Source: an uncultured Clostridia bacterium (GTDB taxonomy: Bacteria > Bacillota > Clostridia > Oscillospirales > Acutalibacteraceae). Taken from it: a stretch of DNA of 64,000 nt. A model generated the notes under the pieces. The model was not told the origin of the DNA. It ran no database searches and saw nothing but the letters and a program-made list of their open reading frames with translations. The stretch spans positions 19,722-83,721 of the forward strand of contig CANQXE010000009.1 of NCBI GenBank assembly GCA_947627725.1, written 5' to 3'. Of the stretch, positions 26,498-35,123 are shown piece by piece (within the stretch, counting starts at the first letter, position 1; each line of letters begins with the position of its first letter). The translations under genes and the position numbers were made by a program.

Positions 26498-26959
26498 ATG
26501 GATAGCAAAAAAAGTATTGTAAGAGTATATAACACTATTACAGGGATTTATGAGGAAATAGAAGTTTCTGAAACAATAGCTTCAATATTAAACAAATATG
26601 ACAGAAAAGAAAGATATCTAACTGAAGATTTAAAAGTTGAGCAGCCAATCAAGAAAAAAGATGGAACAACCTTTTATAGACCGAGCCGCGAAATTTCTTT
26701 AAATCTAATCGAAGATGAATCAGAAATAGAATTCGCCGCTTTTTATGATTTACAGGAGGTCGCAACATTACATATCGATCTTGAAAAAGCGTTTCACCAA
26801 CTTACAACAGAAGAAAAAGAAATAGTTCAACTTCTATATTATCAGGACAAAACACAAAAGAGCATAAGTAAAAAAATGTGCGTTACACAGCAAATGATTA
26901 ACAAAAGAAATAAGAAAATTTTAAAAAAATTAAAGTTTTTTCTTGAAAATGGTTGTTAA
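26498..26959 (+). CDS. Sigma-70 region 4-like regulator of the ICE
   Basis: 153 aa. The C-terminal 50 residues (LTTEEKEIVQLLYYQDKTQ, then ISKKMCVTQQMINKRNKKILKKLK) form a sigma region 4 helix-turn-helix. The N-terminal 90 residues are not a canonical region 2. Such short sigma-like proteins are common next to recombinases of clostridial mobile elements and probably drive excision or transfer genes. An AGAAAGGA site precedes the ATG. A structured leader precedes the gene and a 340-bp structured gap follows it. Confidence 0.75.
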   Translation: MDSKKSIVRVYNTITGIYEEIEVSETIASILNKYDRKERYLTEDLKVEQPIKKKDGTTFYRPSREISLNLIEDESEIEFAAFYDLQEVATLHIDLEKAFHQLTTEEKEIVQLLYYQDKTQKSISKKMCVTQQMINKRNKKILKKLKFFLENGC

Positions 26960-27299
26960 GCAAGGGTAGTTAACGGCAAAGAAAGTGAGGAGATTTTTAT
27001 CTCTTCACTGTTCTTTGACAATTGAATATACGATATAACAAATACATTGCTTAGTATTCCGAGCTGTCAAAGGTAAAAGACAACGGCGACGACGAACTGA
27101 GTGATAATGATACTTCCGCAAAGCGGGCCGCGCGAAGGGGCTGGTGAGATTCCAATGAAGGTCAATGCCATGACCGTTTGTTATATACCCAAAAATCAGG
27201 GGTGTCGTGGACAAATATGATTAACTATTAATTATACGCAAAACAACAAACAGTGCAGATAGTTGATACTGCACTGTTCTATATATAAAGGAGTAAAGT
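26960..27299 (+). other. Structured non-coding region upstream of tnpW-like gene
   Basis: GC-richer than the surroundings (27061-27190) and without a gene. It includes GGTCA/TGACC (27158-27173) and a 10-bp stem AACAGTGCAG/CTGCACTGTT (27249-27278) just before the AAAGGAG site of the next gene. Its composition suggests a conserved ICE non-coding element, perhaps a recombination-directionality or RNA control region. Confidence 0.4.
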
Positions 27300-27470
27300 A
27301 TGAGTCACGATATTAATAATTTGCAATTTGAAACAAGAAAAGTTTCAGGCTGTAATGTTCGTGTGTTTTTTACAGAAAAAGAAAATCCCGAAATCAAGCA
27401 CTATGTGTTAAATAACTTACTTGATGTGTTTGAAAAAAGAAATAATTTATGTGGAGATTGTTTAATTTAA
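27300..27470 (+). CDS. TnpW-like small transposon protein, 56 aa
   Basis: ATG 27300 with AAAGGAG nine bases upstream. The product (ETRKVSGCNVRVFFTEKENPE, then a helix to the C-terminus) resembles the small TnpW family, which usually precedes serine recombinase genes in Tn4451-like and clostridial elements. The beta-rich start and helical end fit. It ends 130 bp before the recombinase. Function is unknown; a role in recombination is inferred from its constant position. Three Cys residues, two near the C-terminus (CGDC), are notable. Confidence 0.55.
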   Translation: MSHDINNLQFETRKVSGCNVRVFFTEKENPEIKHYVLNNLLDVFEKRNNLCGDCLI

Positions 27471-27599
27471 TTTCTTATTCGCTGGACGACCGTACACACA
27501 TATTATATAATAAGTATAGGATATATGAATCCGTGTACCTTGAAAAGTGAATAAGTACAGTCCCACATTTTAAACAACAGAGAATGTGAGGACGATTAA

Positions 27600-29207
27600 A
27601 TGAAACGAGTTTATTGCTTATACAGAGTATCCACTAAAGGACAAGTTGATAAAGATGATATACCTATGCAGAAAACTGCTTGCCACGAATTCGCCGAAAG
27701 ACAAAATGAGTGGGTTATTACAAAAGAGTTTTTTGAAAAAGGAGTATCAGGATATAAGGTATCCGCTGAAGATAGAGATGCCATTCAGGACATTAAGTCG
27801 GCAGCAGAAAACAAGGAATTTGACATACTTCTTGTTTTTATGTTTGACAGACTTGGCAGAAGGCAAAACGAAACACCTTTTGTAGTTGAATGGTTTAATC
27901 AGCAAGGCATTGAAGTCTGGAGTACACAGGAAGGTCAGCAGAGATTTGAAAGCGAAGCTGATTATCTTATTAACTTTATGCGTTTCTGGCAGGCTAACGG
28001 CGAAAGCCGTAAGACCTCTACTCGTGTAAAAACACGATTGAGTCAGTTAACTGCTGAGGGCGTATACACAGGCGGTGCAACACCATACGGATATAAACTT
28101 ATTCCAAGTGGGAACTTTAATAAGCGTGGTAAAGAGTTAAAGGATATTGTTATTGAAGAAGATGAGGCCAAAATAGTACAACTGATTTTTGAGAAAACAT
28201 TAAAAGAAGGAATCGGATCGTACCAAATGGCTGATTTATTAAATAACAAACAACTGCGGACACATAACGGCAGTAAGTTCCAATCCAATACGATTAACCG
28301 AATTTTAAAAAACCGTATATACTGTGGTTACTTTATATCAGGTGAAACTGTATCACCACATTTGCCACACATACAGATTATTGATGAACATATTTTTAAT
28401 CAGGTGCAAAGAATTCTGAAACAGCGTTCAACAAAAAATGATGAGAAACAGCAGATAGCCAAAACAACAAGAGGCAGCACATTATTATCAGGAAATGTAT
28501 ATTGTGCGCATTGTGGCGGTAAAATGATTTCAGCCAGCCACATTGATAAATATACAAGGAAAGACGGTTCATTATATGAATCAAGACGAACACGATATAT
28601 GTGCTGCAACAGAACACGAAAAGGCAACTGCAAAGATGCACAGTCCGTTTATTCTGCTGAAAAGGTTGATAAGGTTGTTGAGGCAGTAGTTCTTGAATAT
28701 TTATCAAGAATAAAAGAAACGCCTAAAAGTATAGCTGTAGAAAAAAGATATCAGACTGAACTGCAATCTTTACGAAAGAAAGTCAGAGAACTCAAAGCTG
28801 AAAACGAAAATTACAAAAAGCAGCTTGTAGAGTTATCAAGTGAAATTGCAAATGCTCTTATGGGTGAGAGTAAGTTCACCCCAGATATGTTATCAAATGC
28901 AATTGAAAATACAAAGCAAAAGATAACACAAAATGCCGAGTTAATTTCACAGTATGAACTGCAAATCGGAGATCAGCAAAGTGCAGTTGATAATCTTGAT
29001 TATTACTATGATACTTTTAGAAGCTGGGCGGATGAATATCAATATGCTACAAGAGAGCAAAAGAAAATGATTATCTGCAACTTGATTAAAGAAGTTCGCA
29101 TAGGTAAGGGATATGAGATAGACATAGTATTTGATATGAACTATAAACAATTCCTTATAAGCGAACACGAAAACACACAACCGATTGAGTTAAAAATCGC
29201 TGTTTAA
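27600..29207 (+). CDS. Large serine recombinase (ICE integrase/excisionase)
   Basis: 535 aa. The resolvase catalytic domain (about 1-150) starts YRVSTKGQ with the nucleophile Ser11 and contains FDRLGRR. The recombinase domain (about 160-280, PYGYKLIPSG through TINRILKNRIYCGYF), a zinc ribbon (CAHCGG, then CCN and NCK) and a C-terminal coiled-coil segment (about 370-470) follow. It should integrate and excise the element at short att sites. Its stop is inside a terminator stem and the tRNA-Asn fragment begins about 60 bp later, so it lies at the end of the element, as integrases do. Confidence 0.92.
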   Translation: MKRVYCLYRVSTKGQVDKDDIPMQKTACHEFAERQNEWVITKEFFEKGVSGYKVSAEDRDAIQDIKSAAENKEFDILLVFMFDRLGRRQNETPFVVEWFNQQGIEVWSTQEGQQRFESEADYLINFMRFWQANGESRKTSTRVKTRLSQLTAEGVYTGGATPYGYKLIPSGNFNKRGKELKDIVIEEDEAKIVQLIFEKTLKEGIGSYQMADLLNNKQLRTHNGSKFQSNTINRILKNRIYCGYFISGETVSPHLPHIQIIDEHIFNQVQRILKQRSTKNDEKQQIAKTTRGSTLLSGNVYCAHCGGKMISASHIDKYTRKDGSLYESRRTRYMCCNRTRKGNCKDAQSVYSAEKVDKVVEAVVLEYLSRIKETPKSIAVEKRYQTELQSLRKKVRELKAENENYKKQLVELSSEIANALMGESKFTPDMLSNAIENTKQKITQNAELISQYELQIGDQQSAVDNLDYYYDTFRSWADEYQYATREQKKMIICNLIKEVRIGKGYEIDIVFDMNYKQFLISEHENTQPIELKIAV

Positions 29208-29227
29208 TGCGAAAAAACAGCGATTTT
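29193..29227 (+). terminator. Terminator of the recombinase gene
   Basis: AAAATCGCTGTTT (29193-29205) pairs perfectly with AAACAGCGATTTT (29215-29227); the upstream arm includes the last codons of the recombinase gene. Confidence 0.8.
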
Positions 29228-29267
29228 CTTTACCGAACATTTTCTGGTGTTTAACACGACACTATGG

Positions 29268-29323
29268 AGAGCATGCGGCTGTTAACCGCAGGGTCGTTGG
29301 TTCGAGTCCAACTTGGGGAGCCA
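29268..29323 (+). tRNA. 3' remnant of tRNA-Asn (GTT), ICE attachment junction
   Basis: Sequence from the D-arm onward (AGAGCATGCGG) matches tRNA-Asn: anticodon arm GCGGCTGTTAACCGC, T-arm GTTGGTTCGAGTCCAAC, acceptor TTGGGGA, discriminator G and CCA. The 5' acceptor strand expected to be TCCCCAA is absent upstream, so this is not a functional gene. It marks the chromosome junction of the integrated element; the other end should carry a restored tRNA-Asn. Confidence 0.85.
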
Positions 29324-29330
29324 AGAGAGA

Positions 29331-29360
29331 GCCTCGTAACATCTGTTGCGAGGCTTTTTT
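29331..29360 (+). terminator. Terminator of the former tRNA-Asn gene
   Basis: GCCTCGTAAC (29331-29340) and GTTGCGAGGC (29345-29354) form a stem with an ATCT loop and a TTTTTT tail, 7 bp after the CCA. It belongs to the chromosomal tRNA and supports the view that host DNA resumes here. Confidence 0.8.
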
Positions 29361-29533
29361 ATACCCAAAAATTAAAATTAAATATCGGGACTTTACTTTA
29401 TTCTTTTCAAAATAATAAGGCGTGTAATGTTGAAATACTTCATCATTGCACTCTTTATTTTCTATTCAATTTTTCCTTATAGTTCATTATCGCATATTTT
29501 TTCTTTCTTATTGACTTTTAATAGTTAATCTGC

Positions 29534-29562
29534 TTGACAAAAAGGAAAATTTGTTTTATACT
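29534..29562 (+). promoter_or_regulatory. Consensus promoter of the choline operon
   Basis: TTGACA (29534-29539), a 17-bp spacer and TATACT (29557-29562) lie about 30 bp upstream of the first gene. Confidence 0.75.
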
Positions 29563-29592
29563 GTGTTCACGAAAAATCGAAGGTAGATGTTT

Positions 29593-31356
29593 ATGAACAT
29601 ACAAGAATATGATGTTTTGAACGCGTTATTTCTAAACCATTATGTCAATCAAAGAGTTTTATCTGAACATTGCGGTCATTCACTTGGTGCAGTAAACCGC
29701 TCCATAAAAACTCTTATAGCAAAGGGATATTTAGATGAAAATATTCAGTTGACAGACACAGCAAAAAATGAAATAATCTGCAAAGCACCTAAAAACGCCA
29801 TAATTTTAGCAGCCGGATTTGGAATGAGAATGGCACCAATAAACATGGAACTTCCGAAAGCATTTCTCGAAGTTGACTCTCAGCCGCTTATAGAAAGAAT
29901 AATTAATCAACTACACGAAGTCGGTATCAAGGATATTTACATAGTTGTCGGATTTATGAAAGAGCATTTTGATTATTTAATTGATAAGTATGGCGTCAAT
30001 CTAATTATCAACACTCGTTATTCCCAATGTAATAATTTGTATTCGTTAAAACTTGTTCTTGACAAACTATCAAATACATATATAATTCCAAGCGATGTAT
30101 GGTGCGGCACAAACCCTTTTAGAAAGCATGAGCTTTATTCATGGTATATGGTGAGTGATCTTGTTGATAATGAAAGCGAGGTTCGTGTTAACCGGAAGAA
30201 GGAGCTTGTCCGTATTAAAGAGGAAAACGGCGGAAATGCAATGATCGGAATTTCCTACTTGCTTGAGGAACAGTCAAATCAGGTAAGGCAGGCAGTAAAT
30301 AAACTTGTGGAGAGCAGGAGATATGAAAAAGCATTTTGGGAAGAAGCTCTATATAAGAATAATAAAATGATTTTAGCGGCAAGAGTAGTTCGTTCCTCTG
30401 ACAATGTAGAAATAAACACCTATGAACAGCTGCGTGAAATAGATAGTAACTCAAAGCAGCTAAAATCCAAAGCTATTTCGATTGCCGCTCATACATTGAA
30501 TGTAAATACTGAAAATATTACTGATATTGCCGCTTTGAAAAACGGAATGACAAACCGCTCTTTTTTATTTAACTGCAAAGGTAAAAAATATATTATGCGG
30601 ATACCCGGAGAAGGAACGGACAAGCTGGTAAACCGTGCACAGGAGGCAGCGGTTTATCAATTGATAAATGGAAAAGGTATATGTGACAATGTTATATATA
30701 TTAACCCGCAAAACGGCTACAAAATTACCGAGTATATCGAAAACGCAAAAGTCTGCGATCCGTTTAATAAAAATGATGTAATAAAATGTATGAATAAATT
30801 AAAGCGGTTTCACTCAATGAAACTGAAAGTCAGTCATGAATTTGATTTATTCAGCATGATTGAATTTTATGAATCCCTGAGGGGAACTTTTTCGTGTTAT
30901 CGGGATTATGAGGATACAAAAAAGAACGTTTTATCCTTAAAAAATTTTATTAATAAGGTACAATCTGATAAAGTTCTTTCCCATATTGATGCAGTTTGTG
31001 ATAATTTTTTGTTCACAAAAGATGAAAACGGAAGCGAGGATATTAAACTTATTGATTGGGAGTATGCCGGTATGCAGGACCCCCATGTTGATATTGCAAT
31101 GTTTTGTATTTATGCAATGTATAATAGAGAGCAAATTGATGAACTGATTCATATTTATCTTCGTGAAGATTTTAATGAAATGCTCAAGCTGAAAATTTAC
31201 TGTTATATTTCTGTTTGCGGACTCTTATGGAGCAATTGGTGCGAATATAAACGGACATTGGGAGTGGAGTTCGGCGAATACGCACTTCGTCAATACCGAT
31301 ATGCCAAGGACTATTATAAAATAGCGAATGAAATAATGGAGGAAAAAGGAATTTAA
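29593..31356 (+). CDS. wHTH - nucleotidyltransferase - choline kinase fusion (LicC/LicA-like)
   Basis: 587 aa from ATG 29593; ATG 29587 is too close to AAGG. Three parts are visible. Residues 1-60 form a winged-helix-like DNA-binding domain (VLSEHCGHSLGAVNRSIKTLIAKGYL). About 65-300 is a sugar/choline-phosphate nucleotidyltransferase starting NAIILAAGFGMRM with PKAF. About 310-587 is a choline/ethanolamine kinase with LSHIDAVCDNFLF (catalytic loop) and LIDWEYAG (metal-binding). The enzyme would phosphorylate choline and activate it as CDP-choline for attachment to surface glycans. The next gene is a second cytidylyltransferase, which makes one of them redundant or different in substrate. The fused wHTH suggests autoregulation. 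Confidence 0.85.
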   Translation: MNIQEYDVLNALFLNHYVNQRVLSEHCGHSLGAVNRSIKTLIAKGYLDENIQLTDTAKNEIICKAPKNAIILAAGFGMRMAPINMELPKAFLEVDSQPLIERIINQLHEVGIKDIYIVVGFMKEHFDYLIDKYGVNLIINTRYSQCNNLYSLKLVLDKLSNTYIIPSDVWCGTNPFRKHELYSWYMVSDLVDNESEVRVNRKKELVRIKEENGGNAMIGISYLLEEQSNQVRQAVNKLVESRRYEKAFWEEALYKNNKMILAARVVRSSDNVEINTYEQLREIDSNSKQLKSKAISIAAHTLNVNTENITDIAALKNGMTNRSFLFNCKGKKYIMRIPGEGTDKLVNRAQEAAVYQLINGKGICDNVIYINPQNGYKITEYIENAKVCDPFNKNDVIKCMNKLKRFHSMKLKVSHEFDLFSMIEFYESLRGTFSCYRDYEDTKKNVLSLKNFINKVQSDKVLSHIDAVCDNFLFTKDENGSEDIKLIDWEYAGMQDPHVDIAMFCIYAMYNREQIDELIHIYLREDFNEMLKLKIYCYISVCGLLWSNWCEYKRTLGVEFGEYALRQYRYAKDYYKIANEIMEEKGI

Positions 31357-32060
31357 TGTATCAAATAAAACAAGCAATTATTATTGCTGCCGGTAAAGGC
31401 AACAGGTTAAGACCTGTTACCGACTCTACACCAAAACCGCTTGTCAAAGTCAATGGAGTAAGAATGATAGATACTATTATTAAGGGACTGCACGCTAATA
31501 ATATTAATAAAATATATATTGTTGTCGGTTATCTAAAAGAGCAATTTTACAATCTTGAGCAGGAATATGAGGGAGTTAAAATAATTGATAATCCTTATTA
31601 TGATACCTGCAATAATATTTCCTCATTATATGTCGCAAGAGAATACATAGATGATGTAATAATTTTAGACGGTGATCAAATAATTTCAAATGTTGATGTA
31701 CTTTCAAGAGAATTTAAAATGAGCGGTTATAACGCTATATGGACCGACAATCAAACAGATGAGTGGCTTATGACTGTTGAGAATGGTGTTGTGACAAATT
31801 GCTCAAGGAACGGCGGTGCACACGGCTGGCAGTTATATGGCATTTCGCGCTGGAACAGTGAAGACGGTAAAAAGTTGCGTCGCCATTTGGAAATAGAATT
31901 TGAGGAAAAGAAAAACCATCAAATATATTGGGATGATGTTGTAATGTTTTGCTATTTTAATGATTATAAATTAGGAATACATGAAATGAAAAAGGGCGAT
32001 GTGGTTGAAATAGATTCCCTTAAAGACCTGTCATCATTGGATTCAAGTTATATTCAATAA
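31356..32060 (+). CDS. licC: LicC-like choline-phosphate cytidylyltransferase
   Basis: 234 aa, starting in the stop of the fusion gene (TAATG). AIIIAAGKGNRL is the nucleotide-binding loop, TPKPLV the conserved Pro-Lys motif, ILDGDQII the metal-binding acidic strand and IYWDDVVMF a substrate strand. It makes CDP-choline from phosphocholine and CTP in the Lic pathway. It is single-domain and of normal LicC length. Its neighbours, a choline kinase and a BCCT transporter, fit choline uptake and activation. No licD transferase gene is in the window, so the final decoration step is elsewhere or the product is different. Confidence 0.85.
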   Translation: MYQIKQAIIIAAGKGNRLRPVTDSTPKPLVKVNGVRMIDTIIKGLHANNINKIYIVVGYLKEQFYNLEQEYEGVKIIDNPYYDTCNNISSLYVAREYIDDVIILDGDQIISNVDVLSREFKMSGYNAIWTDNQTDEWLMTVENGVVTNCSRNGGAHGWQLYGISRWNSEDGKKLRRHLEIEFEEKKNHQIYWDDVVMFCYFNDYKLGIHEMKKGDVVEIDSLKDLSSLDSSYIQ

Positions 32061-32089
32061 AAATGTAAATTTCGGGAGGAATAATCAAA

Positions 32090-33646
32090 ATGAAAAATAA
32101 CAAAAGGAAAATTGATTTAGTTACAACCGCAATACCAATGGCAATCATTTTGGCCTTGTGCATATTTTTTGTAATCAGTCCAACCTCCTCAACAAAAGGA
32201 TTATCGGCAATCAGAGGGTTTTTGGAAGGCGATCTCGGTATTTATTATCTAATTGTCGGACTTGGAGTTTTGCTCATTTCTCTTTATATTGCCTTTTCGG
32301 ATATCGGCAAAATAAGACTTGGCAAGCCGGGAGAAAAACCTCAGTATAATTTTTTCACCTGGGGTTCTATGATGTTTACTGCGGGTCTCGCCGCAGATAT
32401 TCTTTTTTACTCATTTTGTGAATGGATTTTGTATGCGGGCGAGGCACATATTGCCGAACTCGGTTCTATACAGGATTGGGCGTCAACATATCCTCTTTTC
32501 CATTGGGGACCTATTCCGTGGAGCTTTTACGCGGTGCTGGCTGCGGCTTTCGGCTTTATGCTCCACGTCAGAGGTGTAAAAAAGCAAAAATATTCTGAGG
32601 CATGCCGTCCCATTTTGGGAAAATATACAGATAAGGCGCCCGGCAAACTCATTGATGTTCTTGCCATTATTGCTTTGATTGCGGGAACAGCCACTACTTT
32701 CAGTCTGGCTACGCCTCTCCTTTCGGCAGCGCTGACCGATCTGTTCGGCATTGATGCGTCAAAATGGGTTACAATTGGAATTTTGGCAGTTATCTGCATT
32801 ATTTATACTGTATCTGTTATGCGTGGTATGAAAGGCGTTAAATTTCTTGCAAAAATCTGTATGTATGTCTTTTTTGCACTGCTTATATATGTTTTGATTT
32901 TTGGAAAAAATGCTATTTATATTGCCGAAACAGGATTCACGGCAATTGGAAATCTGGTTCAGAATTTTATAGGACTAAGTACATGGACAGACGCATTGCG
33001 TACTTCCGGATTTCCACAGAACTGGACCATTTTCTATTGGGCTTACTGGATGGTTTGGTGTGTTGCCGCTCCGTTTTTTATGGGCAGTATATCAAAAGGA
33101 CGCACCGTAAAACAAGTGGTTCTCGGTGCCTACACGTTCGGGTTAAGCTCTACCTTTATCTCGTTTATTATTCTTGGAAATTACAGTCTCGGACTTCAAA
33201 CAAGCGGCAGACTTGATGTAATGGGAATTTATGAAAAAACCGGCGATTTATATCAAACAATTATTGCGGTTATACATTCACTTCCTGTTCCGCAGATTGT
33301 GCTTGTACTGTTGATTGTTTCAATGATAGCATTCTACGCTACATCCTTTGATTCAATTACATTAGTTGCTTCGGCTTACAGCTATAAGGAAATTAAATCA
33401 GATGAGGATGCGGGAAAAGGAATGAAATTATTTTGGGCAATCCTTTTAATACTTCTCCCTATCGTCTTAATATTTAACGAAAACAGTATGAACAATTTGC
33501 AAACGGTATCAATGATTGCTGCATTTCCTATAGGGATTGTAATAATTCTGATAATTTCAAGCTTTATAAAGGATGCAAAAAAACATTTGCACTCGCAGGA
33601 AAATTTACCTGATAAAGTATCTGAGATAAAAAACTTTAAAAAGTAA
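32090..33646 (+). CDS. BCCT-family choline/betaine transporter
   Basis: 518 aa with about 12 hydrophobic segments. NWTIFYWAYWMVWCVAAPFF is the BCCT signature region with its aromatic cation box, followed by GSISKGRTVKQV. It probably takes up choline by sodium or proton symport for the two preceding enzymes, replacing the LicB-type permease of other lic loci. A GGGAGG site lies in front of the ATG. The C-terminal 25 residues are charged. A terminator follows at 33690. Confidence 0.9.
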   Translation: MKNNKRKIDLVTTAIPMAIILALCIFFVISPTSSTKGLSAIRGFLEGDLGIYYLIVGLGVLLISLYIAFSDIGKIRLGKPGEKPQYNFFTWGSMMFTAGLAADILFYSFCEWILYAGEAHIAELGSIQDWASTYPLFHWGPIPWSFYAVLAAAFGFMLHVRGVKKQKYSEACRPILGKYTDKAPGKLIDVLAIIALIAGTATTFSLATPLLSAALTDLFGIDASKWVTIGILAVICIIYTVSVMRGMKGVKFLAKICMYVFFALLIYVLIFGKNAIYIAETGFTAIGNLVQNFIGLSTWTDALRTSGFPQNWTIFYWAYWMVWCVAAPFFMGSISKGRTVKQVVLGAYTFGLSSTFISFIILGNYSLGLQTSGRLDVMGIYEKTGDLYQTIIAVIHSLPVPQIVLVLLIVSMIAFYATSFDSITLVASAYSYKEIKSDEDAGKGMKLFWAILLILLPIVLIFNENSMNNLQTVSMIAAFPIGIVIILIISSFIKDAKKHLHSQENLPDKVSEIKNFKK

Positions 33647-33689
33647 AATAAAAAAACAGCTGTTTTGTTGCAGCCGATACAGTGTGCCG

Positions 33690-33717
33690 AAAAAGTCCGG
33701 CGAAAGCCGGGCTTTTT
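33690..33717. terminator. Bidirectional terminator after the choline operon
   Basis: AAAAAGTCCGGC / GAAA / GCCGGGCTTTTT, a GC-rich stem with a stable GAAA tetraloop, A-tract and T-tract. A short palindrome AAAACAGCTGTTTT (33653-33666) precedes it. Confidence 0.85.
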
Positions 33718-33739
33718 AGCATAATTATGATAAAACAGA

Positions 33740-34316
33740 TGTGGCGATGAAAAGGATAGTAAGGGCAGAGAAAACCGCGAGCAAGTCAAAATATTCAGTA
33801 TAGAGGAGTTTGTGCCGTATTTCTTGAAGTTAAAGCGAAAGTATGCAAAAGTTTCGTGATTTGCAGTCCGATATTCTTATGGAGCTTACACGTTCAAAGA
33901 TGTCGGTTGACAGATTAATTTAAGGCAAAAAGAGGGATTTCTTTCTGTAGCGCCCTGTAGAGCCAATATGTTCAAGGAACAGTTTGAACGGGTGTTCCCC
34001 GCAAGCTCGTTTATTCTGGCAAGTCAGAATATTGACGATTTCTTAATTGATGGTGTTAAGGAATACAAAGCCGTTATTTTCTATCCCGACACATCCGTTT
34101 TTATTCAATGCCGGAAATATTGAACCGAAGATATATATTGATATCATGCAGCTTGAACCATCAGAATTTGAACTGATTAAATATCCCGAAAGAGGCACCT
34201 GCCTTTACAGATGCGGTAATGAAAGATATCTGCTCCAAGTTATTGTCCCGAATTCAAACAGAAAATGTTCGGTAAGGCTGGCGGAAGATAAAATATCAAT
34301 AGACAATTTATTGTGA
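33740..34316 (+). pseudogene. Decayed ICE conjugation gene (VirB4/TraE-like C-terminus)
   Basis: Fragments in different frames read like one ICE protein: IEEFVPYFLKLKRKY near 33800, NMFKEQFERVFPASSF then ASQNIDDFLIDGVKEY around 33965-34070, and after a frameshift KPLFSIPTHPFLFN and ELIKYPERGTCLYRCGNERY to 34316. The last block resembles the C-terminal end of VirB4/TraE-type conjugative ATPases, though I am not certain of that identity. Stops and frameshifts make it non-functional. It is evidence for an older element at this site. Confidence 0.5.
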
Positions 34317-34328
34317 TGTTGATATAAT
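34300..34328 (+). promoter_or_regulatory. Promoter, copy 1 of a duplicated module
   Basis: TAGACA (34300-34305), 17-bp spacer, TATAAT (34323-34328). The spacer ends TTGTGATGTTGA, almost the same as in the promoter at 35041-35069. It should drive the GNAT gene at 34381. Confidence 0.65.
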
Positions 34329-34380
34329 ACTTGTAAAATAATTAATTGATAAATTTGAATTGGGGAGGTTGTTTATCTGT

Positions 34381-34833
34381 ATGGATACACTGGAAATAAA
34401 AAAAGTGGACAGAGGTACAGACTTAGCAGATAAACTAATCTGTTTTGTTGAAAATTTCTCATGGGAAGAGGTAAAAAACCATATGTTAGGCGAACTTCGG
34501 GCATGGGCGTTTACGGATTGGGAAACACCATTTGCGGCAATAGTAAATGGTCAGATTATAGGAATAGCCTACATCAGGAAGGAAGACTATTATCTGTTAC
34601 CTGAAATATATCCATGGGTATCAGGTATCTTTGTGGCGGAAGATTATCGTGGACATAGGATTAGCGAAAAACTGATTTCCTTTGCAAACGAGTACGCAAA
34701 GAAAAATGGATTTGATAAAACATATATTCCATCAATACATGTAGGATTATACGAAAAGTATGGATATCGTTATCTCAGGGATATTGTTAATTATGGTAAT
34801 GGAACAGATCGATTGTATGTTAAAGAAATATAA
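34381..34833 (+). CDS. GNAT-family N-acetyltransferase
   Basis: 150 aa from ATG 34381 with GGGGAGG upstream. FAAIVNGQIIGIAYIR forms the central strands, WVSGIFVAEDYRGHRISEKLISFA is the acetyl-CoA motif A (RGHRIS being the pyrophosphate loop, close to R-x-x-G-x-G/A) and GLYEKYGY is the C-terminal YG motif. It transfers an acetyl group from acetyl-CoA to an unknown amine. It is a single gene between remnants of an ICE, with its own promoter and a terminator at 34887-34927. Confidence 0.82.
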   Translation: MDTLEIKKVDRGTDLADKLICFVENFSWEEVKNHMLGELRAWAFTDWETPFAAIVNGQIIGIAYIRKEDYYLLPEIYPWVSGIFVAEDYRGHRISEKLISFANEYAKKNGFDKTYIPSIHVGLYEKYGYRYLRDIVNYGNGTDRLYVKEI

Positions 34834-34886
34834 TATGAGAATTCCAAAACTTTCGGTTTGTCGAAGAATTATAAACGCAATACAAA

Positions 34887-34927
34887 AATCCGATTGATTT
34901 TCTTAATGAATTTCAATCGGATTTTTT
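34887..34927 (+). terminator. Terminator after GNAT gene
   Basis: AATCCGATTGA (34887-34897) pairs with TCAATCGGATT (34913-34923), followed by TTTT. Confidence 0.7.
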
Positions 34928-34950
34928 CATTTTAAAGGGGGGTAATTTAT

Positions 34951-35043
34951 ATGAGCGCAGAAGTTGCTGCCGCGAAAACAGCCGTTTCAGTTGTATCGGA
35001 TAAGCACGGCAGAAAATGTTCTGCAACACAGTCGGCACTATAG
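34951..35043 (+). pseudogene. N-terminal remnant of an ICE protein, 30 codons
   Basis: ATG 34951 with AAAGGGGGG in front encodes an Ala-rich start (AEVAAAKTAVSVVSDKHGRK) that resembles the cytoplasmic N-terminus of ICE wall hydrolases like the one at position 2-976, then stops at 35041. With the fragment at 33740-34316 it points to a decayed conjugative element. Identity is tentative. Confidence 0.35.
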
Positions 35044-35069
35044 ACAATCCCTTGTAATGTTGATATAAT
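35041..35069 (+). promoter_or_regulatory. Promoter, copy 2 of the duplicated module
   Basis: TAGACA (35041-35046), 17-bp spacer, TATAAT (35064-35069), with the same CTTGTAATGTTGA-type spacer end as the copy at 34300. It lies 55 bp upstream of the rhamnosidase start. Confidence 0.65.
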
Positions 35070-35123
35070 ACTGTGTATTTATTAATTTGAAAATTAATAT
35101 TTTGAAAGATGCCGGTGAGAAAA

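Noticed and set aside
29268..29323. Complete tRNA-Asn gene
   Set aside because: The 5' acceptor strand and most of the D-arm are missing, and upstream sequence cannot pair with TTGGGGA.
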